A DNA stretch of 28,735 bases, taken from positions 1 to 28,735 of the forward strand of contig NZ_JAKEDR010000024.1 of the NCBI RefSeq assembly GCF_023653455.1, in the 5' to 3' direction. Position 1 is the stretch's first letter. Each line of letters starts with the position of its first letter. The notes beneath the pieces are model-generated. The model was not told the DNA's origin. It did not search any database and saw only the letters and a program-made list of their open reading frames with translations. Below are positions 7,377-14,079 of the stretch, piece by piece. The stretch is from Paraclostridium ghonii (GTDB lineage: Bacteria; Bacillota; Clostridia; Peptostreptococcales; Peptostreptococcaceae). A program made the position numbers and the translations under genes.

Positions 7377-7736
7377 TTAGGTGTCCTAAATTTAAATTCT
7401 TACCTTTTGTTTATTTTTTATTTTTTTATTTTTTTATTTTTCGTTTATTTTTAAATCTTTAAAATTAAATTAATCCTAATTATTTACACTCAATATTAAC
7501 GTTAAGTCCGTTTTCCCACTTAACTCCACCAGTGAAGCTTCCTTTACCTTGAACTAAACACCAAACTGCAGCTCCTAAAACAACAGAAGCTCCTAATCCT
7601 AAAAGTACTGCTACGAAAACTAAAAACCATGCTTGTTCTTCAGTTATATCAAAGTTATCACATTCCATTACAGGTGCATTATATTGTACTAATTCCATTT
7701 TTCAATCTCCTCCTCTAATTTAAATAGGACACCTAA
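7377..7736. repeat. inverted repeats flanking the precursor gene
   Basis: The sequence at 7377-7397 (TTAGGTGTCCT followed by AAATTTAAAT) is repeated in inverse orientation at 7718-7736 (ATTTAAATAGGACACCTAA). The two copies differ only by two extra bases in the middle. They bracket the 72-aa precursor gene exactly: one lies just upstream of its ribosome site, the other between its stop and the ATPase gene. They could pair in the mRNA, be paired operators, or mark a mobile cassette. Confidence 0.6.
7480..7698 (-). CDS. 72-aa ribosomally made precursor peptide (candidate bacteriocin/RiPP)
   Basis: AGGAGGAG sits 8 bases ahead of ATG 7698. The N-terminal segment (residues 1-24) is acidic and carries YNAP (Y6, P9) followed by VMEC, which fits the YxxP leader motif bound by PqqD-like domains in lasso and related RiPPs. 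Residues 25-49 form one very hydrophobic Val/Leu/Gly/Ala helix. The C-terminal part is polar, Gly-rich and weakly basic (residues 50-72, GGVKWENG). The cysteines are C13, C47 and C71; C47 and C71 could form a disulfide through the operon's DsbA-like protein. There is no GG cleavage site typical of C39 exporters and no Ser/Thr/Cys-rich core for lanthionines or azoles. I recognise no named bacteriocin. Core limits and antimicrobial activity are inference. Confidence 0.8.
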   Translation of the reverse strand: MELVQYNAPVMECDNFDITEEQAWFLVFVAVLLGLGASVVLGAAVWCLVQGKGSFTGGVKWENGLNVNIECK

Positions 7737-8270
7737 GTACAAAGACATTGTTACATATTTATCAACTTTGTCTTTCTCTAAATTGTTACATAATAAAATA
7801 TCGTTTGCAACAATTTACCCTAAGAATGTCAAAATTTTTACATAATTTGGTAAATTAGGAATAGGCAAATTTATCTTTAAAATATACTATATACATTATT
7901 TAAAACTATTGAAATTACTATATTTTAAAATTCATTATATAGGGACTTTAAAATAACTAAAAAATCATTTTGTAAATGTAAAAAATTGTAAAATAATAAA
8001 TTTGTAGAATATTGTCTTTTTTTTATTTTTTTTGTCATTTTTATCTCTATTGACTAATTTTTTTTAAGTTTTACTATTTAAAGTTCGTATCTACCTTAAT
8101 AATGTTTTTGAAAATTTTAAGAATATGTAATAGATAAATTTCATGAAAATTACATAGAAAATTTAACTATATAATTAACGTAATAAATTTAATTCAGATT
8201 AAATCTATATAAATTCTTTGTATACATCATCGTATTATCAAATTACTTTCAAATAATTAATTTGCAAATA
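7737..8270. other. gene-free AT-rich region upstream of the precursor
   Basis: I see no gene. TTGTTACATA occurs twice (near 7749 and 7784) and TTTTTACATAATTTGG once near 7838, all close to where the precursor promoter should lie on the minus strand. AAAGACA near 7740 and TGTCTTT near 7769 form a short inverted repeat. These may be regulator sites; no promoter can be assigned with confidence in such AT-rich sequence. Confidence 0.3.
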
Positions 8271-8279
8271 ATATATAAA

Positions 8280-8331
8280 ACCCCTAATAATAGTAATTTT
8301 TTTTTATATGTCATTACTATTTATTAGGGGT
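8280..8331 (-). terminator. strong hairpin downstream of the 81-aa membrane protein gene
   Basis: CCCCTAATAATAGTAAT (8281-8297) pairs with ATTACTATTTATTAGGGG (8313-8330) with one bulge. On the minus strand the stem is followed by TTTTATA, so it fits the terminator of the gene at 8479-8724. It also insulates the peptide operon from the replication module. Confidence 0.7.
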
Positions 8332-8478
8332 CTATACTATTTCCTCTAGTTAAACCATATAATGCAAAATCCCGACCTTTATCTTCCGTTTTTAGCTAAT
8401 TTCTTTAAATTATAATACATTTATCCATTTTAATGTATAAAAACCTTCTATGAGGTTCTGACAGGCTTAAAAACCTAT

Positions 8479-8724
8479 TTACCCTCTATCCGTTTTAGCC
8501 AATAGTTTTTTCAAGAAAGATTTCTTTGAAAAAATATACATAAAAATCATAGTAAAAAACGTAAAAAACACATCAATCAATGTATTTTTCAATCCAAGTA
8601 ATAATATAATACTCATTCCCAATATAGATCCATAGAGCAAATAAATATCTATATCCCTATATTCTTCAAAGTTTAAAAATACAGATGCAACACTAATCAC
8701 AATTAAAACTACACTTAATACCAT
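8479..8724 (-). CDS. small three-helix membrane protein (paralogue of the one at 13571)
   Basis: This 81-aa protein has hydrophobic segments at about residues 2-18, 28-45 and 49-67, an acidic first loop (NFEEYRDIDIYLLYG) and a basic tail. AAGGAG precedes ATG 8724. It shares the pattern N-x-E-x3-D-x3-Y-x2-YG followed by IILL with the 76-aa product at 13571-13801, so the two are paralogues. I do not recognise the family. The size, topology and position beside the bacteriocin-like operon would suit an immunity protein. Against that, the second copy has no peptide operon next to it. Confidence 0.65.
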   Translation of the reverse strand: MVLSVVLIVISVASVFLNFEEYRDIDIYLLYGSILGMSIILLLGLKNTLIDVFFTFFTMIFMYIFSKKSFLKKLLAKTDRG

Positions 8725-8987
8725 TTTTTCTCCTTAACAACCCTATTTGTTTTTTTATAAAGTAGAAAATATATCACCCCAATTGTTATAACTATTTAAA
8801 TTAATATTTTTATGAGAATTAAAATTTATCCAAGATATGTAAATCAAAATAGATAATATATTAAATAATTTGCTTGTAGAAGTCCTCTTAGAAATTGTTT
8901 TTTACACTATTATATAATTTATCATATTTTTAATAAAATTTCCTGACTTTGAACTAAAACTTAAAAATACTGGAGTTAAATTAAAGA

Positions 8988-9290
8988 TGTCACTTTGATA
9001 TAGTTTTTGCTATGGAATAGTTCAGTTCAGAATAGAAAAAATAACCTTTACTAGTCTTTACTATTATTTAAAATAGTATTTATAGTATTTATAGTATTTA
9101 AGGAGTTGCTTAGCTATTGAAATTACTTTAATTGGGAGACTGAAAAGTGTCACTTTGATAATTAAAAGTGTCACTTTGATAATTAAAGGTGTCATGTTGA
9201 TAATTAAAGTATGTCACTTTGATAATTAAAGGTGTCATGTTGATAATTAAAAGTGTCATGTTGATAATTAAAAGTGTCAAACTTAAAAAA
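8988..9290. other. plasmid origin region with iterons upstream of rep
   Basis: A lone iteron core TGTCACTTTGATA is at 8988-9000. It is followed by about 145 bases of AT-rich DNA that includes three tandem ATAGTATTT units near 9075-9100, and then by the main iteron array. This iteron plus AT-rich layout next to a Rep_3 gene is the classic theta-replication origin. A weak DnaA-box-like TTATCCAAG is near 8826; I do not rely on it. Confidence 0.8.
9148..9288 (+). repeat. six full and one partial 21-bp iterons
   Basis: TGTCACTTTGATAATTAAA-type units begin at 9148, 9169, 9190, 9212, 9233 and 9254, and a truncated unit begins at 9275. The spacing is 21 bp (22 once), two helical turns. Units 1, 2 and 4 read CACTTTG, while units 3, 5 and 6 read CATGTTG, so two subtypes partly alternate. 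They are the expected binding sites of the Rep protein encoded directly downstream. Confidence 0.92.
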
Positions 9291-9320
9291 ATGACATATT
9301 TAAATTATATATGTTATACT
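9275..9320 (+). promoter_or_regulatory. rep promoter with overlapping half-iteron inverted repeat
   Basis: ATGACA (9291-9296) and TATACT (9315-9320) form a -35/-10 pair with an 18-base spacer, 34 bases before the rep start. The -35 overlaps TGACA (9292-9296), which is the inverse of TGTCA at 9275-9279. Inverted half-iterons at the promoter are the usual site where Rep dimers repress their own gene in Rep_3 plasmids. Confidence 0.65.
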
Positions 9321-9353
9321 TATTTTATTAGTTAAATAAGATTGGGGGATATT

Positions 9354-10460
9354 ATGAGTAACTTAACTGATATAGAAAATCCAAAGATACTTATGAAAAA
9401 CAATGTGCTTATTCAATCTAAATATAGTTTAACTTTAAATGAAAATAGAATATTTTTATTAATACTCTATAACCTTCAAAAAAACTATAATGGATCAATG
9501 CACTGTGATATTCATTATGATGAATTCAAAGAGATAATAAAAAGAACTAATGATAGAACTGTAAAAAAAATAAGTAGTTATTTAGAAGGACTTATGAATA
9601 AAAGTATATTTTTTATTGAAAAAAAGAAAAACGATAAATTAATTTGGGGGCAATATAATTTTATATCAGGATATCAGTTTGACGAGGAAACTCAAGTATT
9701 CAGAATTGAAAGTCCAAAAAAAATATATACTTTACTAGATCAATACTTAAAGACAGGATATACTCCTGCAAATTTAGCTATATTGTTTAGCTTAAAAAAT
9801 TATAACGCTCAAAGGTTGTATGACTTAATAAGGGTTTGGTCTGGAACAAAGCAAACTATAAATTATAAAATTGAGGATATAAAGATGTATTTGATGTTAG
9901 AAGATAGTTATCCTCAATATTCTAACTTTAAAAGACGTGTAATTCTTCCTGCGATAAAAGAGTTAAATGAAACTGGATTTTTTGAAATTGATATAAAAGA
10001 AAATAAGGTTGGAAGAAAGGTTGAATCTATTGATTTTATAGTAAAAGATTTAGACAAGAGAAAGTATTTTGCTAAAGAGGATGGAATTCCTCAAATTGAA
10101 GAACCTTACAAGGATGAAGTATCTATTATTAAGCAACACTTTGAATTAAATGGGGTTATTGAAACTGATGGACAATCTGTTCTAAATAGAGATTTTTTTG
10201 TGCCAGATGAAACTGTATTTACAAAAGGTACTTTAAGAAGTTTCAAAATGGATTTTGCTAATATAGATTTTAGAGATAACTATATGAAAAGAGCATTTGA
10301 TGATGCTATTATGATAACTCTGGATAAAGATGATGTGGAAACTATAAAAGCTGCTTCATATAAGTTTTTTAAGGGAACTTTGGATAATAAAGTTATTGAA
10401 TACAAAAAAGAATATGAAGAGGATATAAAGCATAAAGCAGAAATGGATTTATTCTGGTAG
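9354..10460 (+). CDS. rep: Rep_3 (RepB/RepE-type) plasmid replication initiator
   Basis: This 368-aa protein binds the iterons and opens the origin. The N-terminal two thirds have the tandem winged-helix organisation of the Rep_3 initiator family: the opening LMKNNVLIQSKYSLTLNENRIF, the LYDLIRVW segment, and FKRRVILPAIKELNE, the recognition-helix region of the second winged helix. The C-terminal ~110 residues are acidic and of unknown fold. I start at ATG 9354 with GGGGGA 5 bases upstream; a TTG at 9342 lies before that site. Iterons lie both upstream (9148-9288) and downstream (10485, 10717, 12101). The family is well known for autoregulation and copy control through them. Confidence 0.93.
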   Translation: MSNLTDIENPKILMKNNVLIQSKYSLTLNENRIFLLILYNLQKNYNGSMHCDIHYDEFKEIIKRTNDRTVKKISSYLEGLMNKSIFFIEKKKNDKLIWGQYNFISGYQFDEETQVFRIESPKKIYTLLDQYLKTGYTPANLAILFSLKNYNAQRLYDLIRVWSGTKQTINYKIEDIKMYLMLEDSYPQYSNFKRRVILPAIKELNETGFFEIDIKENKVGRKVESIDFIVKDLDKRKYFAKEDGIPQIEEPYKDEVSIIKQHFELNGVIETDGQSVLNRDFFVPDETVFTKGTLRSFKMDFANIDFRDNYMKRAFDDAIMITLDKDDVETIKAASYKFFKGTLDNKVIEYKKEYEEDIKHKAEMDLFW

Positions 10461-10484
10461 ATTCAAATTTTTTTAGATTTAATG

Positions 10485-10732
10485 TGTCATTTTGATAATT
10501 TATAACTTTATAACTTTTAAATACAAGTATATAAATTAGAATATAAAAAGTATAACAACTAAATTGTTTTTAAAATGAAAAACTTAACTATATATCATGA
10601 AATTGTTGGTAGTACAGTGTTTTATTAATTTTAACTAATTAAGTATATATAATATTTTTAGTTAAACTTTTATTTAATATTAAAAAAAGTACAAGCTTTA
10701 GTTTAGTTTTTAAATATGTCACTTTGATAATG
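10485..10732 (+). repeat. distal iteron cores downstream of rep
   Basis: TGTCATTTTGATAATT (10485-10500) and TGTCACTTTGATAATG (10717-10732) match the origin iterons, in the same orientation, but are isolated instead of tandem. A third, TGTCACCTTGATAATC, is at 12101-12116 beyond the insertion sequence. Isolated iterons like these can act in copy-number control by Rep-mediated pairing; here that is inference. Confidence 0.75.
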
Positions 10733-10774
10733 TATACTCATAAAAGTAGTAAGGAGATAGTTTAAATTAGTATA

Positions 10775-10848
10775 AACCCCTTATGGTAGACACTTTTAAA
10801 AGAGCATCGTATAATGATGCTAAAAAGTGATTACTATAAGGGGGTTTT
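10775..10848 (+). promoter_or_regulatory. leader hairpin of the IS that hides the orfA ribosome site
   Basis: AAACCCCTTAT at the left end pairs with ATAAGGGGGTTT just before the orfA start. CACTTTT pairs with AAAAAGTG and AGCATC with GATGCT inside it, making one long stem of about 75 nt. The AAGGGGG ribosome site falls in the stem. Transcripts entering from outside would fold and not be translated, a control known from IS10 and IS50; here it is inferred from the fold. Confidence 0.55.
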
Positions 10849-10851
10849 TGT

Positions 10852-11169
10852 ATGGTTGAAAAGAATAACAGATACAGTAAAGAGTTAAAACTACAAGCGG
10901 TTAATATGTATATAAATGAAGGACTAAGTTATCTTAGAGTTGCACAAATCCTAAATATAAAAAATAAAACTCAAGTTCAGAGATGGGTATCGCTATATAG
11001 GGATAAAGGTAAAACTGCATTTGATGAAGAGACACGCGGAAAATGCAACCATGCTATGAAAGGCAGACCTAAAACTCAATTTAAATCTATTGAGGAAGAA
11101 TTAAAATATTTAAGAATGGAAAATGAATTTTTAAAAAAGTTAAGTGCCCTATCGGACAAGCTAAAATAG
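10852..11169 (+). CDS. IS3-family transposase OrfA (HTH)
   Basis: This 105-aa protein has a helix-turn-helix near residues 8-45 (YSKELKLQAVNMYINEG, then LRVAQILNIKN). A C-terminal leucine-zipper-like helix (EEELKYLRMENEFLKKL) mediates multimerisation in this family. The start follows AAGGGGG in the leader hairpin. Its end contains the A AAA AAG slippery heptamer at 11133-11139 in the zero frame. Ribosomes slipping by -1 there enter the orfB frame and make the fused OrfAB transposase. It is intact, so the element may still be active. Confidence 0.93.
   Translation: MVEKNNRYSKELKLQAVNMYINEGLSYLRVAQILNIKNKTQVQRWVSLYRDKGKTAFDEETRGKCNHAMKGRPKTQFKSIEEELKYLRMENEFLKKLSALSDKLK
11133..11139 (+). promoter_or_regulatory. 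programmed -1 frameshift site (A AAA AAG)
   Basis: The six A bases at 11133-11138 plus G 11139 are phased as A AAA AAG in the orfA frame. After slippage, the -1 frame stays open through GTT AAG TGC and onward into orfB, so a single OrfAB product results. This is the standard IS3-family mechanism. Confidence 0.8.
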
Positions 11170-11180
11170 TTGATAAGTTT

Positions 11181-12023
11181 GTGGTAATTAAGTCTATGTC
11201 TTCTAAATATAGTATTTCTACTCTTTGCAAATTAGTAAATCTTTCGCGAAGCGGTTATTATAAATGGCTTAAACGAACAAGTAAACTTACCGATAGGGAC
11301 ATCCAAGATAGTATTATTAAATGTCATATACTTGATATCCATAAAAAATATAGGGGTACCTACGGTAGAAAAAGAATTTGTATATATTTAAATAGAATAC
11401 TTGATTTAACTATAAACCATAAACGAGTATATCGGCTGATGAAGGAACTAAACATTCAATCAGTTATTAGAAAGAAGGTTTATAAACGTAAATTCAAACC
11501 GTCTAAAATAGCAGCTAATATACTAAATAGAAATTTCAAATCAAATAAGCCACTAGAGAAAATTTGTATGGACATAACTTATATTCCTATTGGTAAAAAA
11601 TTTATATATCTAAATGCAGCTAAAGATTTATTTAATGGAGAGATTGTAGCATATGACATAAGCACTCGAATTGATAATGTATTAGTTCAAAATACTTTAA
11701 AACAACTTAATAGAATGAATTTAGATGAAAATTGCATACTACACACAGACCAAGGTTCTCAATATACTAATCAAAGTTATTGTTCTAAGCTTAAATCAAA
11801 TGGAATTATACAGTCTATGTCTCGTAGGGGTAACTGTGGGGATAATGCACCTATTGAAAGTTTCTTTAGTCATCTAAAATCTGAACTAATTTATTTAGTT
11901 CAGACTAATAATCAAAATGAAATTATTAAATTGATACACGATTATATCTATTTTTACAACAACGAACGGATACAATTAAAAAATGGCATGAGTCCAGTTG
12001 AATACCGTACTCATGCCGCTTAA
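11181..12023 (+). CDS. IS3-family transposase OrfB (DDE integrase core)
   Basis: The product is 280 aa counted from GTG 11181; in practice it is translated as the C-terminal part of OrfAB by frameshift. An HTH_21-like region (HKKYRGTYGRKRI) is followed by the rve/DDE core with D131 (CMDITYIP), D190 (LHTDQGSQYT) and E226 (PIESFFSHLKSE), at the usual D-58-D-35-E spacing. No stop or gap is seen, so the catalytic core is complete. It lies in -1 phase to orfA with an 11-base gap between orfA stop and the nominal start. Confidence 0.93.
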   Translation: MVIKSMSSKYSISTLCKLVNLSRSGYYKWLKRTSKLTDRDIQDSIIKCHILDIHKKYRGTYGRKRICIYLNRILDLTINHKRVYRLMKELNIQSVIRKKVYKRKFKPSKIAANILNRNFKSNKPLEKICMDITYIPIGKKFIYLNAAKDLFNGEIVAYDISTRIDNVLVQNTLKQLNRMNLDENCILHTDQGSQYTNQSYCSKLKSNGIIQSMSRRGNCGDNAPIESFFSHLKSELIYLVQTNNQNEIIKLIHDYIYFYNNERIQLKNGMSPVEYRTHAA

Positions 12024-12100
12024 AAGTGCTCTTTTATAAGTGTCCACTTGACAGGGACATATCTAAAAGAATAAGTGCTTTTTTTGTTTATATTAAAATA

Positions 12101-12116
12101 TGTCACCTTGATAATC
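12101..12116 (+). repeat. iteron core displaced by the insertion sequence
   Basis: TGTCACCTTGATAATC matches the rep iterons with one internal change. It lies 42 bases beyond the right end of the insertion sequence. Before insertion it would have lain about 80 bases from the iteron at 10717. Confidence 0.7.
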
Positions 12117-12236
12117 AAAAACAAAAAAGACACTGCTTAATAGTTTTGAAAAAGAATTTTTTAATTCATGCTCCTGGAAAATATACAAAAAAATATTTAT
12201 TATCAACTACTTTTAAAATTAAAAATTAATGATAAA

Positions 12237-12605
12237 TCAATCATAATGACCATTAATTACTTTAGAAACAGTACATATACTCCAGTTTGAAATTTTACTT
12301 ATTTCTCGATATGTGTACTTTTTCATATTAAATAAATCTTTGATTTTATTAATATCATCTTGTGATATTTTTTTACTTCTTGGTTTTAGTTTTGGATTAA
12401 ATTCTTTAAGTTGGCTTTTTAATTTAGCTATTTCATGTACAGACTCTGTGTAGTATTTCTGTAACTCAGTAATTAGTTCTTGTTTTCTTTTATTTTCGGT
12501 TTGTAACGTTAAAACTTCTTTTTCTAATTTTGAAATCTTAATTTCAAGTCTAGTTTTTTCAAATTGAAGTTTTTCAACTTGCTTTTTATTAGATAAACTT
12601 ATCAT
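12237..12605 (-). CDS. coiled-coil protein with C-terminal helix-turn-helix
   Basis: This 122-aa protein has a heptad coiled coil at residues about 5-72 (KQVEKLQFEKTRLEIKISKL and onward), a basic linker (NPKLKPRSKK), and a resolvase-type helix-turn-helix at 78-120 (ISQDDINKIKDLF, then TYREISKISNWSICTVSKVI). The second helix of that HTH resembles the Hin/resolvase DNA-binding tail, but no catalytic domain is present. A GGAGGGG site precedes ATG 12605. The architecture recalls KfrA-like or other plasmid-coded DNA-binding coiled-coil proteins, which link to partition or regulation. The role in this plasmid is inferred from its place beside the replication module. Confidence 0.7.
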   Translation of the reverse strand: MISLSNKKQVEKLQFEKTRLEIKISKLEKEVLTLQTENKRKQELITELQKYYTESVHEIAKLKSQLKEFNPKLKPRSKKISQDDINKIKDLFNMKKYTYREISKISNWSICTVSKVINGHYD

Positions 12606-13041
12606 AAAAAACCCCTCCGTTAACCAGCTACTTAACTTAACTATAGTACATTAATTTCAAAAAGCAACTATTTTTATTAATAAATTCAAAAAAATATAAT
12701 TATTTATGTTAAATAGCTTATTAATATAATAAAATATTCATTTTAATAAATTTATAATATATAAATTGGGATTTATATTAATTTTTTATATACAATATCA
12801 ATTTTTAAAAAATAAATGACGCTTTAGTGAATTTCGTTTCTATAAAAAGGGTGTTGAATAATAGGAATAAATTTATAAAAATTATAACTACCTAGTTGAA
12901 ATAAATATATTTAATATTCACTTATAATTTTAAACTATAAATTTGTAAACTAAAAAACACATTAGAATACATTATTAATATAAATTTTTAAGCATCTATC
13001 ACAAATTAAAAAACACTATACAGAAAGGATATATTGACATT
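12606..13041. other. AT-rich intergenic region
   Basis: No gene, hairpin with a T-tract, or iteron was found. A short stretch TTAACTTAACTATAG (12633-12647) lies where the promoter of the minus-strand HTH gene should be and could be its operator. The rest is unstructured AT-rich sequence. Confidence 0.4.
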
Positions 13042-13422
13042 ATGGATGAAAAAAACTATAAAAAGGATTACTGTGAGTTACTGGAAGAAATATTATGCTC
13101 AGAGGCCAATATAAGTAAATGTTTTGATTTAATATTAAGTAGAACTATAACAGAATGTTTTGATTCCATACAAGATTCTCATGTTAAAATAAAGCTATTA
13201 AATGAGATCTTGAGTTGTTATAACGAAAGGACTAACTTATTGGGCAAATTGCTTTATCATTATTCTGATTTAACAATAATTTTAAACCAGTTTATAGATG
13301 GCAGAATTGAGTTAAATGACAATTTATATACAGATATTGGTGAGAATAAATATGAACAAGAATTTAATGATGATCATGAATATGAGCAAATAGATAAGTA
13401 TAACTCAGACTTAAATCTGTAG
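13042..13422 (+). CDS. hypothetical acidic helical protein
   Basis: This 126-aa protein is one I do not recognise. It is soluble and mostly helical, with four cysteines in the first ~60 residues (C11, C19, C27, C39) that are not arranged as a metal site. It has a very acidic C-terminal tail (GENKYEQEFNDDHEYEQ). AAAGGA lies about 12 bases before ATG 13042, which is a long spacing. It is a single gene followed by a strong terminator. The position next to the replication and HTH genes suggests a plasmid accessory function. Confidence 0.55.
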   Translation: MDEKNYKKDYCELLEEILCSEANISKCFDLILSRTITECFDSIQDSHVKIKLLNEILSCYNERTNLLGKLLYHYSDLTIILNQFIDGRIELNDNLYTDIGENKYEQEFNDDHEYEQIDKYNSDLNL

Positions 13423-13511
13423 TTTTTAAGTAATGAATACAAAATAATAGTTTAATGCATATTTAATATTTTGAAATACAGTAGACTTAATGATCATCTT
13501 CAACTTAAAAT

Positions 13512-13563
13512 AGTAAAGCAAAGAAAATAGAAGTATAATATCTTCAATTTTCTTTGCTTTACT
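13512..13563. terminator. bidirectional terminator
   Basis: AGTAAAGCAAAGAAAAT (13512-13528) is the exact complement of 13547-13563, with GAAG/CTTC extending the stem inward. It lies between the plus-strand gene ending at 13422 and the minus-strand gene ending at 13571, and a T-run (CTTTTTT) follows on the plus side. Confidence 0.85.
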
Positions 13564-13570
13564 GACTTTT

Positions 13571-13801
13571 TTACTTGATTTTATTATTTTTAAAGGATAT
13601 TTTTATAAATGCAAATATACATAAAATAGTTAGAAAGACAAGGATTATACTTGCAATTAAGTTTCTTATTCTAAATAATAAAATTATATTAATAATTAAA
13701 AAAGTTCCATAAAAAACATATTTATTTGCATCTTTGTCTTCATTATGATTTAGAATTAGAGCTACTATGCAAAATAAAATTAAGACTATATTTGTTAACA
13801 T
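13571..13801 (-). CDS. small three-helix membrane protein (paralogue of the one at 8479)
   Basis: This 76-aa protein starts at ATG 13801; a GTG at 13810 is possible but overlaps the only ribosome-site-like sequence. Three hydrophobic helices surround an acidic first loop (NHNEDKDANKYVFYG) that aligns with NFEEYRDIDIYLLYG of the 81-aa protein at 8479-8724, and the IILLFRIRN segment aligns with IILLLGLKN. The basic tail is shared too. The function is unknown. Two divergent copies at either end of the replication module suggest a duplicated or repeatedly acquired unit, possibly immunity-like. Confidence 0.6.
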   Translation of the reverse strand: MLTNIVLILFCIVALILNHNEDKDANKYVFYGTFLIINIILLFRIRNLIASIILVFLTILCIFAFIKISFKNNKIK

Positions 13802-14079
13802 TTTTATCACCAGTAAATTAAATTATTTTATTTAAATCAAAAAACTACGACTATATTTATATAGTAGTCTTTTATACCCTTATAATATATATTTAACACA
13901 AACTAGTAGAAAATGTTGTTAAATTTAAGTATCAAAAGTGTAAATTTACTTTTAAATTAATTAGAACTATTAATCAAAAGGTAAAATAACTAATTATACA
14001 GAGATGAAGCAATTTTAAAAAATTAGTATCATGAAAATTTATTTTAATTAACATATAATTACCTGTGGGGGAAGCGTTT

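Larger units (their letters stand above)
10774..12059 (+). mobile_element. IS3-family (IS150-like) insertion sequence
   Basis: The element contains orfA and orfB of an IS3 transposase. Near-terminal inverted repeats are recognisable: GACACTTTTAAAAGAGCA at 10789-10806 on the left, and the inverse of GACACTTATAAAAGAGCA on the right (12026-12043). Both repeats lie 15 bases from the proposed ends, and TAT flanks each side (10771-10773 and 12060-12062), giving 1286 bp. The outermost 15 bases agree poorly between ends and the left end does not begin with TG, so the exact boundaries are uncertain. Confidence 0.85.

Noticed and set aside
7480..7698. Circular bacteriocin, lanthipeptide or sactipeptide precursor
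   Set aside because: The operon has no DUF95/SpoIIM-type cyclisation protein, LanB/LanM or radical SAM enzyme, and the peptide has only three cysteines and few Ser/Thr residues in its C-terminal part.
8823..8834. DnaA box at the origin
   Set aside because: TTATCCAAG differs from TTATNCACA at two of nine positions. AT-rich DNA gives such matches by chance, so it was not listed as a feature.
9148..9288. CRISPR array
   Set aside because: The repeats are directly tandem at 21-22 bp with no variable spacers. They are iterons next to a rep gene.
12026..12229. 67-aa plus-strand ORF after the IS transposase
   Set aside because: It spans the right end of the IS and the iteron at 12101, has no ribosome site, and its composition is not protein-like. 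I treat it as a chance frame.
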